The notes under the pieces: model-generated
Database searches by the model: none
What the model was told of the DNA's origin: nothing
What the model saw: the letters and a program-made list of their open reading frames with translations, nothing else
Position numbers and translations under genes: made by a program
DNA from: Hygrophila difformis
Taxonomy: Eukaryota; Streptophyta; Magnoliopsida; Lamiales; Acanthaceae
Assembly (NCBI GenBank): GCA_030278955.1
Contig: JAOANR010000003.1
Span: 29,589,227 to 29,653,226 of the forward strand
Direction of reading: 5' to 3'
Length of the DNA: 64,000 bases
In this document: positions 1 through 11,696 of the stretch, one piece after another
Layout: each line of letters begins with the position of its first letter
Numbering within the stretch: the first letter of the stretch is position 1

Positions 1-83
1 TTTTTTTTTGCTTAACAACCTATACAGGCTAGGAAAAGCTAGATTGAGGGTTATCCTTCTTCAAGAGGACACCTAAAAGAGAG

Positions 84-2387
84 ATGTCGTCGGAGGGAGT
101 GGCGTGGGAGGGTGTGGCGGAAGGGTCATCGGCAAGGCAGTGTTAGACTTTGCAGGGCAAGAGTGGGGAGAGCCAAGGAGGTTCCGGAACGTCTAGGGAA
201 AGGGCGGAGGAGGTGACAGAGCTCAGGAGAGAGGTCGCAGGAGGGGAAAAACCAGTAAGGGGTAGTTTCAAACCCCGGAAAGAGCTTGTGGGAGTGTATG
301 TAGGAAATATTCCCGCCGGAGCAGACTGTAGGGTTATCCTCTCCGAAATAAACCGTGTGGCAAAAGTACAAGACTGGTTCTTCCCTCCTAGGAAGTGGCC
401 GGAGAATGGTGTCAAGTTTGGATTTTTCAGGTTTAACAAGAGGGTGGAGGCAGATGAAGTGATCAAAAAGCTGCAAGGGTGGAAGTTAAGTGGAACAACT
501 TTGAGAGTGAATTGGGCATCTCCTAGAGGTTCGAGAGTAGGGCGGACTAATGTGGGAAATACTTTTCTGGGGAAACCTAGGTTTCCAGTTAGGGTTGAGA
601 AATGGATACCCAAACAGACTGTAAGGAAGACGGCCTGGAGAGACGACCGTTCATTCGCGGACGTCATCAAAGGGATACCGAGTCGGAATAAGGAAAACTT
701 GAATGGGGCTATTGAGCTAACGGAGGCAGAGGAGAATCTGGCAAGGCTCGAACGGGCGTCCATCGTTGAAATGGGAAATATTGAGAAACTTGTTGATTTT
801 AAGCTGTGGTTAAGCAATGAATACCAGGAGTACGAGGAAGTGGTCTATGGTGGGGGGCAAATGGTGGTAGTGGTGTTCAATAATAAGAAGGTAAGGGATG
901 AGTTCCTGTTGGATGGTAGAGACCATGGGTTTATCTCATGGAAAAGGAAGTGGGATAGAGACGTGAGATACAGAAAGCATTTCGTTTGGGTTTACCTTTT
1001 TGGGGTTCCGGTTACAGCATGGAGTGTGGAGAACTTTCAGAAGTTGGTCAGGGGATGGGGCACTATCGTGAGTATTGGCGGGGAGACGAGGAGTAAGAGT
1101 AGATTCGATCGAGTCAAGGTGCTTGTGTCGCTGCATGAAGGGGCATTCATTCCAGCAATTCTGAAAATCAAGCTTGGGAATCAGATGTCAAAGGTTCGGG
1201 TGGCTTCATGTTTTTGTGAAGCAGTCGTGGTGGAGGACGAAGCATGGGAGGGGGGGTGTTCCGGCCGGACTGATAGGCGGCGCAGAGGCGGAGGAGGTGA
1301 GGAGGCATCGGTGGTGGAAAAAGAAAATAGGTCCCGGAGCCCAGAAAGTGGGGAAGTGCAAAGGGTGCATGGGATACAGTGTGGTAGCATGAGCAGATTA
1401 ACCTCGGGGGTGGCAATCAATAATGACTCACTAGAGGGAGGTATAAGGCAATCCCAAGAGAATGGGAGGCGTTCTGTTGGGGTGTTCAAAAAGGTGGTGG
1501 ACGAAAGTAATTCAAAGGGTGGTGGGCCAAGTAATCATGGGCCGGAGAGAGTTGGGCTGCTAGAGGATCGACCTCATAGCAATGGTGCACGGGCTTGGGA
1601 GGGTGAGATGGGTCGGGGGGTGTCAGATATTGAACATATGGAAGAATTAAATAATCGGCCCAAAGAAAATGATGGGAAAGAGGTGGCAGAATTAAATAGT
1701 CGGCCCAAAGAAAACGATGGGAAAGAGGCGGCCAATTGTGATCACAGATTCATCGATTCAATTGGGGCTATAGGAGAGGGCTGGGCTAAAGAAGGAAATG
1801 CGGGAAGTGGGAGCAGTACGGGAGGCGAGGTGTCATCTAGGGAGGGGGGTATGCTAGAGGAGCTTCCAAACTTCCTTACATCCCTGATAGATGTTCAGGG
1901 CTCAGTCCAGAATGAAAAGGAAATTAGAGGTAAGGTGATAGATGAGGTTGAGAGTGAGAGGGGTCAGGGGAGAGTGCCGAGTCTCACTTTGGCAGAGGGC
2001 GAGGGATTCGAGGGGGTTGAAGGTGGGGATCTTCAAATCGGCTCGGAAATTAGTATGGCAGTGGATTCCAGGATAAGGGCGGTAGAAGATGCTTTATCTC
2101 TAGTCATTCGGGGCAGAAGCGGAAACAAGCGAAGGGGAAGGAGCAGAGGTAAGAAATTGAGGGGTAATCGTCAATTGGAGCATGGTATTGGTAAATCGGA
2201 ACAAGGTCAAGGGTCCAGGGTGTTCGCTAAACTTCAATTTTCAACCATTCGCACGGATGAAGGAGTAAAGCTGGTGGATCTCGAAGAGGTAGAAGCAATT
2301 CTTGAGCTTGCCAGGTCTATGGGATTGGAGTGCATGGTATCAAAAGAGCAGGCCATTGCTCGGGTATTGAAGGAGGTAGGGAGATAG
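84..2387 (+). pseudogene. LINE ORF1 protein with RRM (one early stop)
   Basis: RNA-binding ORF1 protein of a BNR-type LINE, expected to package element RNA. The reading frame opens at ATG 84, meets an in-frame TAG at 144-146, then stays open for 745 codons to 2387. Residues of about 45-125 after the stop form an RRM: an RNP2-like VYVGNI and an RNP1-like KFGFFRF are visible. The middle and C-terminal parts are acidic and glycine-rich with a short direct repeat (around 1640-1730, NNRPKEND / NSRPKENDGK). A basic patch (KRRGRSRGKK) lies near residue 660. The early stop removes only the first 20 residues, so re-initiation could still yield most of the protein. It ends 42 bases before the ORF2 ATG. 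Confidence 0.8.
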
Positions 2388-2429
2388 GAAAGGGGCGATT
2401 CGTTGGGGATTGTGGAGCAATATTTATCA

Positions 2430-5400
2430 ATGCGAGTGATAACATGTAATCTTAGGGGTCTAAATAGTGGGGTGAGGAGAAGGGCTGTGATAAGGTTGTG
2501 CAAGAAGGAGAAGCCTACAATTTTCTGTGCTCAGGAAACAAAGATGAGTGATATTCAAAAGAGATTAGTGCATAGACTATGGGGATCGTCAGGGTGCGAA
2601 TATTGCGTGCAACCGGCAGCCGGGAACGCGGGGGGAATGTTGGTGGTTTGGGATGACAGCATGTCCTCCTTTAGTGTTAAAGAGATACGCTTCAACTTCA
2701 TTTGGATCACAGGAAGAGTTAATGGAATTGAAGGGATGGTAAATGTTGTGGCTGTTCATGCACCAAATAGCAGGAGTGGAAGGTCAGAGCTGTGGGAGAC
2801 TCTTGCGCTAAATTGCGATACGTCTAATGGTGAACTCTGGTGTTTTACGGGCGATTTTAACGCGGTGGTGTCGGAAAGTGAGAGACTAGGGGAGAGTTCG
2901 GATCCTGGCTCGTCTAGGGACTTCAGGAATTTTATTGAGAGGTTATGCTTGGTAGATTTGCCAATGGAAAATGGCCAGTACACATGGATTGGGAGGGGAG
3001 GGAAAGCACGGAGTAGGCTGGACAGATTTCTTATTTCGCCGGGTTGGTTGTGTATCAATGGTGGAGTGACCCAACGCAGAGCGGAGTCGGTCCTTTCGGA
3101 CCATTATCCAGTGTGCCTGGAAACCGGGGAGAGGTCATGGGGTCCTAAACCGTTTCGATTCTACACTTACTGGATGGAAGAAAGGGGCTTTTTGGAGTTG
3201 CTAAAGGAGGTATGGGGGAGTGGACCTGGTAGTTCAGGGCATGATAGGGGAGAGGCTTTGTTTGATAAGCTTAGGGCATTAAAGAGGAAAATACGGGCTT
3301 GGGATAAATACGGGGCAGGAGATCTGGAAAACAGGATACTAAAGTTGTCAGCTGAGATCGAGGAACTAGAAGCAACTAATCATCTAAATGGAGTGGAATC
3401 TAGCGCTGGGGTGTCTTGGAGAGCCAAGAGAGGCGAATTGAAGCAACTACATTTAGCCGAGGAAAGAAGATGGCACCAAAAGTCGAGAGTGAGGTGGATT
3501 AAGGAAGGAGACCTAAATACACGTTACTTTCACGCGGTAACAGCGCTACACAAACGTAGAGGGTACATAGGGGCTATCAAGAGGGGTGGGCAGCTTATTG
3601 AGGATCCGAGAGAAGTGAAGGAGGCGGCTTATGGTCATTTCAAGGAGTTGTTTACTAAGAAGGAGGAGGAGATATTCGATCTGGAAAACATTGGGCTCCC
3701 AAGAGTAGGGGAAGCAGACCGTCTGTGGCTTGAAAGGGATTTCTCAGAGGAAGAGGTTAAAGAGGCAATTTGGAGCTGTGATGGTAATAGGGCCCCAGGT
3801 CCGGATGGGTTTAATCTCGGCTTCTTCAAAAGGAACTGGGATGTTCTTAAAGCTGATGTGATGAAGATATTTTGTAAGTTACAGGAAGAGGGTCATCTAC
3901 CTAGGGAAATTGGAGGATCCTTTATCTCATTAATACCTAAGGTTGAGAGCCCATTGGAGTTCAATGATTTTAGACCTATCTCTCTCGTTGGGAGCGTGTA
4001 TAAGATTGTTACAAAAGTTTTGGCAAAGAGGTTACAGGAGGTTATGGGGGGTCTTGTCGGAGAAGCTCAAATGGCATTCGTACGAGGGAGGCAAATATTG
4101 GATAGGGTTCTTATAGCAGCGGAAACAGTTCAGGCAACCAGTTCGATGAGGCGGAGTGGCTTAGTAATCAAGTTAGACTTTGCTAAGGCGTACGATAATG
4201 TGTCATAGGAAGCGCTAGTCCGAGTTCTTGAGAGCATGGGTTTTGGTCGCAAATGGATAAAGTGGATCAAGTCGTGCGTGGTTACGGCCTCGGCTGCGGT
4301 ATTAATTAATGGGTCCCCGACGGATTTCTTTAAGATGCAAAAAGGGTTGAGACAAGGCGATCCACTTTCGCCGTATTTGTTCATCCTAGTTGCGGAAGTC
4401 TTCAATCTACTGATGTGCAAAGCGGTGGCAATGGGACAGGTTAAGGGCCTGGAAGCAGGGAGGAAAGGGAAAATCATCTCACATCTCCAATACGCCGATG
4501 ACACCATTATTTTTTGCGAAGGGCAGATCCAACAAGTAGTAATGATAAAGCGCCTGCTTACCTGCTTGACCCTTGCTACAGGATTACGGATTAACTTTCA
4601 GAAGAGTAGTGTTTTTAGCATTAACGTTCCACAGACTGAGGTAATGGAAGCGGCTTCAATTCTTGGGTGCGGGGTAGGGAGCTGGCCGATAAAGTATCTT
4701 GGAATCCCGATTGGTGGCAGAGTGAACGGAATCTCTTTATGGCAGCCAGTGTTGGAAAGAGTTGAAAAAAGGCTCGCCGGATGGAAAGGAAGACTATTGT
4801 CAAAGCGGGGAGGGCTTGTTTGATTCGTTCAATCCTCAACAGCCTGCCCATTTATTATTTATCAATTTTTAGGATTCCTAGGGGTGTGGCGGCAAAGTTA
4901 GAGAAAATCAAGAGGAGATTTTTTTGGAATGAGGTTGAAGGGCACAGAAAGTTACATACCTTGAGTTGGGATAAAATCTGCAGGCACAAAGATGTAGGAG
5001 GGCTGGGCATTTGGGATATTCAAAGACTGAACGATACATTATTACTCAAGTGGCGGTGGAGGTTTGGAAGGGAAGAAACATTATGGAAACAAGTTATTGA
5101 CAATAAGTACTATGGGGGTAATACTCCTTTGGTGCCGGGTGTTAGAAGAAGTAGATCTCTATGGGGCAATATTTGTAAAGCATGGGAAAGTCCAGGTCTG
5201 CCATTTGGTGGGGGTGGCTTTGTTATATGTGTAGGTAACGGACTATCCACTCGATTTTGGTATGACATTTGGGTGGAGGATGGAAGACCGCTGCGGGAAA
5301 GCTTTCCAAGATTATTCACTCTTGCCGTGAAGAAGGAAGGGGTGGTGGCTGGGAATGGAAGCTGGACAGGGGTACAGTGGAATTGGAACATCCTTTTAAG

Positions 5401-6583
5401 GAGGGCGATCTTCGACTGGGAAATCGGAGTATGGAATGAATTCCTAAGGGTGATTGGTAGGGTGAAGTTGTGCAGATTTATAGAGGATAGAGTTGTGTGG
5501 GGGCTAGAGGGGAGTGGAAAATATTCTCCCTCATCTTGTAGGATCGTGGAGACAGGTGGGGTACAAGACGAAATGCAAGGGATGTGGAGACTATTTTGGA
5601 AGATTAAAGTACCCATGAAGGCGAAAATATTGGCTTGGAAGGTTATTAATCAGGGAGTCCCGGTAAAAGAGGAGCTATTAAGACGAGGATGCTTGCAATC
5701 GCCTGGTACTCTATGCGGCTGCTGTGGGAGTGAGGTGGAATCAATAAATCACTTATTTTGCAAATGCGAGTTGGCTAAGGCATTGTGGTACAAAGGAGTC
5801 AACTGGTTCGGGATGGAATGGGCATGTCCGGGGGAGATTCATTATTTATTATTGTGGTGGATTTGCGGGACTAAAATGGGAGGGAGAAAGGAAGTATGGT
5901 TGATAACGGGGTTGGCGATCGTGTGGACGGTATGGAAGCATCGTAATGCTTCAGTTTTCAAGGGGAAACGAGTGGTGATAAAAGAGGTAGAGGAGGAGCT
6001 AAAGTGGAGGATAAAGTACTGGTGGGAGACTATTTCTAATGACACTCGAATTTATTCGTTTGGAATAGGGGGACGTTTTCTAGACTGCTTCCCTTATAAG
6101 CGGCTGGATAGGGGCAAATCAGTTCGAAAGGGCCTCACTTGGGTTCGACCAACTAATGGGTGGTGGAAGATTAATACGGACGGGTCCTCGTTTGGAAACC
6201 CGGGGCCGGCAGGCATAGGAGGAGTCATTAGGGATGAAAAGGGTGAGGTAGTGTTTGTAATGTCTGACTACATTGGCATCTCGGACTCATTAGGGGCGGA
6301 AATTAGTGCAATAAGTCGAGTTTGTCAAGCTATTATCCGGGACCAAGGTTTTCCTCTTCCAAAGTTAGTCTTTGAATGTGATTCGATTGTCATTGTGAGA
6401 TGGCTGGAAGATCCAGGAAGTGTGCCTTGGAGATTTAGGAATCTGGTGGCTCCAATTATTTCAGTCCTTAGGTGCGCCGGAGAGGTCAGATATCAACACA
6501 TCCTCAGGGAGCGCAATGAGTTAGCCGATTTCTGGGCTAAGCAAGGTGCATCCGGAGGGGGGAAAATGGAGGAGTGGTATTGA
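2430..6583 (+). pseudogene. LINE ORF2: endonuclease-reverse transcriptase-RNase H, broken by one stop and one frameshift
   Basis: Target-primed reverse transcription enzyme. Start chosen at ATG 2430 because the apurinic endonuclease fold begins right there (ITCNLRGLN, ETKMSD, GDFNAV, SDHYP). Reverse transcriptase follows from about 3750: APGPDGFN, FRPISLVG, LDFAKAYDNV and the catalytic YADDT around 4492. A zinc-binding motif (CGCCG...H..C.C) lies near 5715-5770, and RNase H (INTDGSSFGNPGPAGIGG, then AEISAI) from about 6170. Two lesions are seen: TAG at 4206-4208 where relatives usually have Trp in the RT core, and loss of one base near 4821 that shifts frame 0 to frame 2. No other damage was found, so the copy is recent. 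Confidence 0.88.
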
Positions 6584-8591
6584 GGATCCGAGCCAAGAAT
6601 TTGGTGGTTTCCATTTCAAAATAAGGCTGTTGAAGGAGGTAGAGGCAGGGGTAGTGGTTGAAGATGTTGATGCAACATCTGTTGCAGGAAGAGTTTAGTG
6701 GAGATGGTATAGATGTGATTGTGCCTGGGGCGCGACAGAGTGCCATTTTACTGCTGACAATGTTTTTCTTGTGTGCTTTTTTTTTATTGTTGCAGGTGTA
6801 GCTGGTGATGTATTGATTGCAGTGTAGCCCTTGAGGTACTAAAGAAGCGCATGTAGAAACATATAATCATCAAGTGGATAGTGTGTATTATGGAGGCTGA
6901 TACGTACTGCCCTAGATGACGTTCAAAGCTCTTTACCTCCCATAGGATGCTGTTAGCGAATGTTTAGGCTGTCACTGCTACTGAGGTTATTAAGAGAATC
7001 CAGGAGGCTTTGTCTGCAGTAGGCATTGGGAGATATTAATACTACAAATGTGATTGGTATACCAAAGAGCATGGAAAGTGCAAAAGGGATTGGGTTGGAA
7101 GCTTATGTGCGGGTGGAGGATCCCTTGCAAGGTGACAAAGCCATATTGGAATTGGAAAGAGCGCTGGAAAGTGAGATCATTTACCAAGTTGCTGCAGCAA
7201 ACTGGGGACTTGTCAGTAAATGAAACCGAAAGTCTTAAGGCGCTAAAGTTGATGATATGGTGCCGTTGCTGTGTCGTCGGGAAGATTATTAGCGAAACTG
7301 ACGATGATTCGCTGATAAAGAAGTCCCATTGGTGGCTGCTACAGATTGGCTATGGGATATTTATGCAAAAGAATCAAGATGTCAAATGCAAGCTTACTTG
7401 GATGCGCATAAAGGTAAAGCTCAAAACTGTCTCTCTTAAATTTGTTGCCACATGCATGTTGAGCCTGCTATGTTCTTGATGGTGCGTCGAATATGATAAG
7501 GGTGGTTGGTCATTCCCCGCCTCTTGCTTTTGCTTTTGCCCTCCTTGCTTTACCTCCTATTTCTGAGTCACCTGTTTTTAGCCAATCAAATATCTTAGCG
7601 ATCTGAGTCTTTTTTGGTCCCTCTGCTTCATGAAGTTTCTGATGGCATGGTCACAGTAGATTCACCAAAATCTCTCTTCCAATGAATCAACTTTTTAGAT
7701 TCATAAAGCCTTGGGAGAGATAGGTCCTATCAATGCATTGCTGCTAAAGCCGTGTGTGGTGTGTAGGAGGAGTATATATTAACTTTTGAGAGTGGGGGCT
7801 CACACTGTCGAGATAAATAGTTTGATGAGTACTTTTGTGTCTCGAATCTCGGTTGTTGGAAAACTTGAAAAAAAAAAAAGGAAAAAAGAAAAAAAAAGAA
7901 AAAAAAAGAAAAAAAAAAGCAGCAGAAAAAAAAAACCAAAAACAAAAAACAGAAAAATATATCCTTCCATTTGAGAAAGTAGGACACGAAGATATTGAGA
8001 GATGAAATCAAAAGAGAACCGGAGCTGTTCCGGGATGGGGTACATTTTAGGGGTTATCCCAATGCAACATATGGATGATTAATTGGGCTGGAAGATTAGG
8101 GGGAGTGATTCGCATGTTGAATCAAATGAAGACTGTTATGGATATATTTAGTAGTGGGAAAACAACTACATCAAGAACTGGTTTCTTTGTGGCATTGCAT
8201 AGATGGTCCTTATCTTCTCACCACCTAGATGTCTCTTACCTCTATCCTGCCTGCATTGTGTAGCCATTAACTCTTTCCACCAATTGTTGTCTGCAAAGAT
8301 GGTTTTTCTCCTCTCATTTGTTGCCTTAACCTTATCCGGTCTGTTTTTGCTCAATGTCGAGCCCTTTGATTCGTCGCACATGTTCTCGATTCATCTTGCA
8401 CGGGAAATATGTTGTCACAACAAATTTAAGAGTGCCTTTTTTGTCTTTATCCAGATGTTATTTGTCTGCTAAACGTGTTTATTGTGGCTTTGGTTACGTG
8501 GTAGTTTTGGTTTGTTTTGGGGTTGTAACTTTGTAAAGCACATTTAACCTTGTTGGGAATAAAATGCTATTGCCCTCAAAAAAAAAAAAAA
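6584..8591 (+). other. LINE 3' untranslated region and poly(A) tail
   Basis: About 2 kb without a convincing gene between the ORF2 stop and a 14-A tail at 8578-8591. The last 80 bases (TTTGTAA..., AATAAAATG at about 8561) look like a LINE 3' end with a polyadenylation signal. The length is large for a plant L1 3' UTR, so an older insertion or a transduced flank may be hidden here. Short open frames at 7026-7479 overlap each other and match nothing I recognise. Confidence 0.6.
7868..7966 (+). repeat. A-rich homopurine tract
   Basis: About 100 bases of almost pure A with scattered G, lying inside the LINE 3' region. It could be the poly(A) of an older LINE end fossilised within the 3' UTR, or a simple repeat. 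It produces a spurious lysine-rich frame on the plus strand and a phenylalanine-rich frame on the minus strand. Confidence 0.7.
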
Positions 8592-9109
8592 TTGAATATG
8601 GAAATCTCAATTTCCAAGTTTTAGAAGATATGAAATTTTCAATTTATGTAAAATTCCACCAATTTTCAATTTTTAAAAGATTTGAACTTTGAAATTTTGT
8701 ATTTTTGTATGTATTTATTTTAAATTTTTGTATTTTTTATTTATTTATTTTATCTTTTTTTGTATTTTTTATTCCAACAATTTTCATCAACCCAGTCAAA
8801 TTAAATTTAGTGCGATGTCTTCATTTCAAATTTCCAATTTTCTTAAATTTTTTATTTTTTAAAATTTTAATTCGGATATAGAAAATATATTAATCCATAT
8901 ATGGATACGGAAATATCACTTTTAAGTTTTAAAAGATATGAAATTTTCAATTTATGTGGAATTCCTACTATTTTCAGTTTTTAGAAGATTTAAAATTTGA
9001 AAAGTTGTATTTTTGTATTTATTTATTTTAATTTTTTGTATTTTTATTTATTTAATTTAATTTTTTTTTCAATTTTTTTATTCAAACGATTTTCATCAAC
9101 CCAGTCAAC

Positions 9110-10084
9110 TTTTTTTTTTTTTGGTAAACAGGGACGCAATGAGCGTCAGCAAAGAGAAAAACTAAAAACTCTACAGCAAGGGGGGGAAGGAAAGAAAAAA
9201 CACTCAAAATCTAGGAAAACAAATGCCGGCCAAATCCGCTACAACAACTTCACACGAACCATCTGGGAGATACGCCCAAGAGGTAAAAAACTCCTCGGCA
9301 TTAGCCCCTCGCTTAGCGAGAGAGTCCGCAACCGCATTCCCCTCTCGCAGAATATGAAACCACTTGACCCTAGGGAGCTGAGCACTCCTATAATAGTTGG
9401 AGACCCATGTTCTACAGAAAGAGACGGGCATTTTTGGTTGAGCTAATGCATAGTTACAGAGCTCGAGCAAAGCTAGAGGGTTAAGGGGCCCAGGAAGCGA
9501 AGGGCAATTGATCACACATCAATATTGTGTTGAACCAAAGGAAATAACCAATGATCCTGACGTACACCTTGCCGCACGAGCGAAAGGGCCGCAGATGAGT
9601 CCGTAAAACAAGTAGCCTCGGAAATTCCCAAAGATCTCAAACGAAGCAAGCCATTCCAAATGCCATGTAATTCAGCAACCAGGTTAGAATTTATCCCAAT
9701 GTAGCCGGAGAAACCCTCAATCCAGCCCCCATTATCTTCTCGAATGACACCACCAAATCCTGCCCGGCCTGGGTTACCAAACGAGCTCCCGTCTACATGC
9801 AAAATAGGGCCAGTTGCACCTCTAGGATTCCAGGAGATCATCCGCGGTGAAACAACTTTGATGGGTTTGGAGTAAACTCTATTGGAGCAACCTCCAAGAT
9901 GAAAACTCTCCTTCACAGCTGTGGCAATACTAACTTGAGCACCTCGCATAGACACAGCATTCCTCCCTTTCCATATGCTCCAGACCGCCGCCCAATGGAA
10001 CCCGGACCACGATCAGCACAACCTAAACAAGGACATGGCAATATCCTCGTCATTAATCAATCAGTCCGCCACCCTGCATCCCAA
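9110..10084 (-). mobile_element. 5'-truncated LINE, 3' end only, with 8-bp target duplication
   Basis: Minus-strand LINE 3' end. Its poly(A) is the T run at 9110-9122, and the 5' truncation point is at about 10084. Flanking copies of CAGTCAAC at 9102-9109 and 10085-10092 form the target duplication. The neighbouring array unit (8800-8820) has the uninterrupted sequence, which confirms the boundaries. It holds the RNase H end of ORF2 and a short 3' UTR. Confidence 0.88.
9204..10065 (-). pseudogene. LINE ORF2 C-terminal fragment (RNase H)
   Basis: The reading frame enters from the truncation point with a typical LINE segment (WSIWKGRN), then plant RNase H from about 9795 down (LHVDGSSFGNPGRAGFGG, AELHGIWNG, TDSSAAL). 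Around 9512-9520 the frame changes and the end of the domain (WFHILREGNAVADSLAKRG) continues in another frame to 9204. It is related to, but clearly diverged from, the RNase H of the large LINE at 1-8591. Non-functional remnant. Confidence 0.85.
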
Positions 10085-10528
10085 CAGTCAACATTTAATG
10101 TGGTGTGTCCATTTCAAAATTTCAATTTTCTTAGATTTTTCAAGTCTTTTTAATTTTTTATTTGGATATGGAAATATATATTCATCCATATATTAATTTG
10201 GATATGGAATCTCTATTTCCAAGTTTTAAAAGATAATGAAATTTTCGATTTATATGAAATTCCTACAATTTTCAGTTTTTAAAAGTTTGAAATTGAAAAT
10301 TTAGATTTTTGTATTTATTTATTTTAAATTTTGTATTTTTTATTTATTTATTTTAATTTTTTTTCATTTTTTTATTCCAACAATTTTCACTTCTACACAA
10401 TTTTCATTTTTTAAAAGATATGGACTTTTTGATTTGTATAGAATTTCTACAATTTTCAGTTTTAAAAAGATTTGAAATTTTATATTTTATATTTTTTTAT
10501 TGTTTTACATTTTTTAATTATTTATTTA

Positions 10529-10785
10529 CTTCCTCCGTATTCGAATGTTTTCGACGGAGCCACATATCATGCAGTTCAATGTACATTTTAAATCATTAAT
10601 AACTCAAACTCGGTACAAGTAAATATTTTAAAAGTTCGATATTTAAAAACTACATGACAAGACGAATCCAACAAGATCTTACTTTGCTATATTTTACCTT
10701 ATATGACTATGATAAAACTTTAAGTAAAAATGTGTATATGAATAGTAGCATATTATCAAACGTCAAATATATTATGATACAGAGG
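10529..10785 (+). mobile_element. Stowaway-like MITE (257 bp)
   Basis: Begins CTTCCTCCGTATTCGAAT and ends in the approximate reverse complement (ATGATACAGAGG), flanked on both sides by TA (10527-10528 and 10786-10787). This is the pattern of Tc1/mariner-type Stowaway MITEs. A diverged reverse copy occurs near 55598-55880, sharing the central ATCCAACAAGATCT block. Confidence 0.65.
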
Positions 10786-11459
10786 TAATATTATTTTAGT
10801 GTCTTGCATTTTCATATACCCACAATTTTAAGTTTTTATTTATTTATTTTAAATTTTTATATTCTTAATACATCTATTAGAATATGCATCATTTCTTTGT
10901 AGTGAGTTTGGGTCTCAAATTTAATATTTTAATTTTTTATTTTAAAGAGGTAATAAATAAAATAGGCCACCAGAAGGAGTCATTTCCACTTTTGGGCCAC
11001 CATATTTTGATTTAGTGAAAGAGGCCATTAGAAGGATTTGGGGCCTGAATTTAGGCCATTGGGCTGGAATTCGGGCCACGATGACCTAAAAATGAAAATG
11101 ACTCCTTCTGGTGGCCTATTTTAGTTTTTTTGAATTATTTTTTATTTTATGTAATTAAAATAAATAATACACATTCCGTGACATTATTTATGTCCTACTT
11201 TCTTTTTTCTTGTTCCAATATTTTTTTTATTTCATTTCCATTTTAAAAATAATTAAATATTAATTGACAAACATACCCATGCCCGAAAAATTCCTTACAT
11301 TTAATACTAATTATTCCTACATAAAATACCATGTCTGAAAATTTTGGGATACTTATAATAAAATCTGTTTATTTTTACTTTCTAATTTATTTGAATATGT
11401 ATTTGTTTTACTTATTTTATAATATATTTGAATTAATATTCATTTTATTTCTTATATTA

Positions 11460-11530
11460 CTCCCTCCGTCCTATTAATAGTGTTAAATAAAGGTACCTTA
11501 AAAATTTATATAATGTGATTGTAATGAGCT
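11460..11530 (+). mobile_element. Stowaway-like terminus (fragment)
   Basis: CTCCCTCCGTCC preceded by TA at 11458-11460 is the classic Stowaway terminal sequence. No matching right terminus was found before 11816, so this is a one-ended fragment inside the Mutator-type MITE. Confidence 0.4.
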
Positions 11531-11540
11531 ACAATTTTAA

Positions 11541-11696
11541 ATTTTTTTTTGAGGAGCCATTGAAGGCCTGGAACGGGTGGTGGGAACCCAAGCCACACAA
11601 TTACAAAGGGGAGGGATAGGGGACCAGGTGGGGATTCGAACCCCCAACCTATAGGTTGGAGTTGGGGGCTTACCACTGGAGTAAGTGCTCAACCCC
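11541..11696 (-). mobile_element. tRNA-derived SINE (156 bp) with 10-bp target duplication
   Basis: Read on the minus strand, the element starts near 11696 with a tRNA-like head: an A-box-like CTCCAGTGGTAAG and a perfect B box GGTTCGAATCC (complement of 11632-11642). These are the internal promoter elements for RNA polymerase III. It ends in an A tail (T run at 11542-11550). The direct repeat ACAATTTTAA lies at 11531-11540 and 11697-11706. Inserted inside the Mutator-type MITE. Confidence 0.85.

Larger units (their letters stand above)
1..8591 (+). mobile_element. LINE (L1/BNR-like non-LTR retrotransposon), near full length
   Basis: The two-ORF layout, a 3' region and a terminal poly(A) at 8578-8591 identify a non-LTR retrotransposon. 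ORF1 carries an RRM, the hallmark of plant BNR-type L1 elements. ORF2 carries endonuclease, reverse transcriptase, a zinc-binding region and a plant-type RNase H. The 5' end is not resolved: the window opens with a short T run and the element could begin before base 1, so no target duplication could be matched to the bases after the poly(A). The coding capacity is broken only by single lesions (stops at 144 and 4206, one frameshift near 4821), so it is a fairly recent but inactive copy. It abuts an AT-rich tandem array at 8592. Confidence 0.82.

Noticed and set aside
7026..7479. Two overlapping open frames after LINE ORF2
   Set aside because: Different frames over the same bases, no recognisable motif, inside the LINE 3' region.
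7730..8045. Phenylalanine-rich minus frames and the lysine-rich plus frame
   Set aside because: Direct translation of the A-rich tract in the LINE 3' region.
11632..11680. Possible tRNA gene (A and B boxes)
   Set aside because: No cloverleaf pairing, A-tail and target duplication present: a SINE head, not a tRNA gene.
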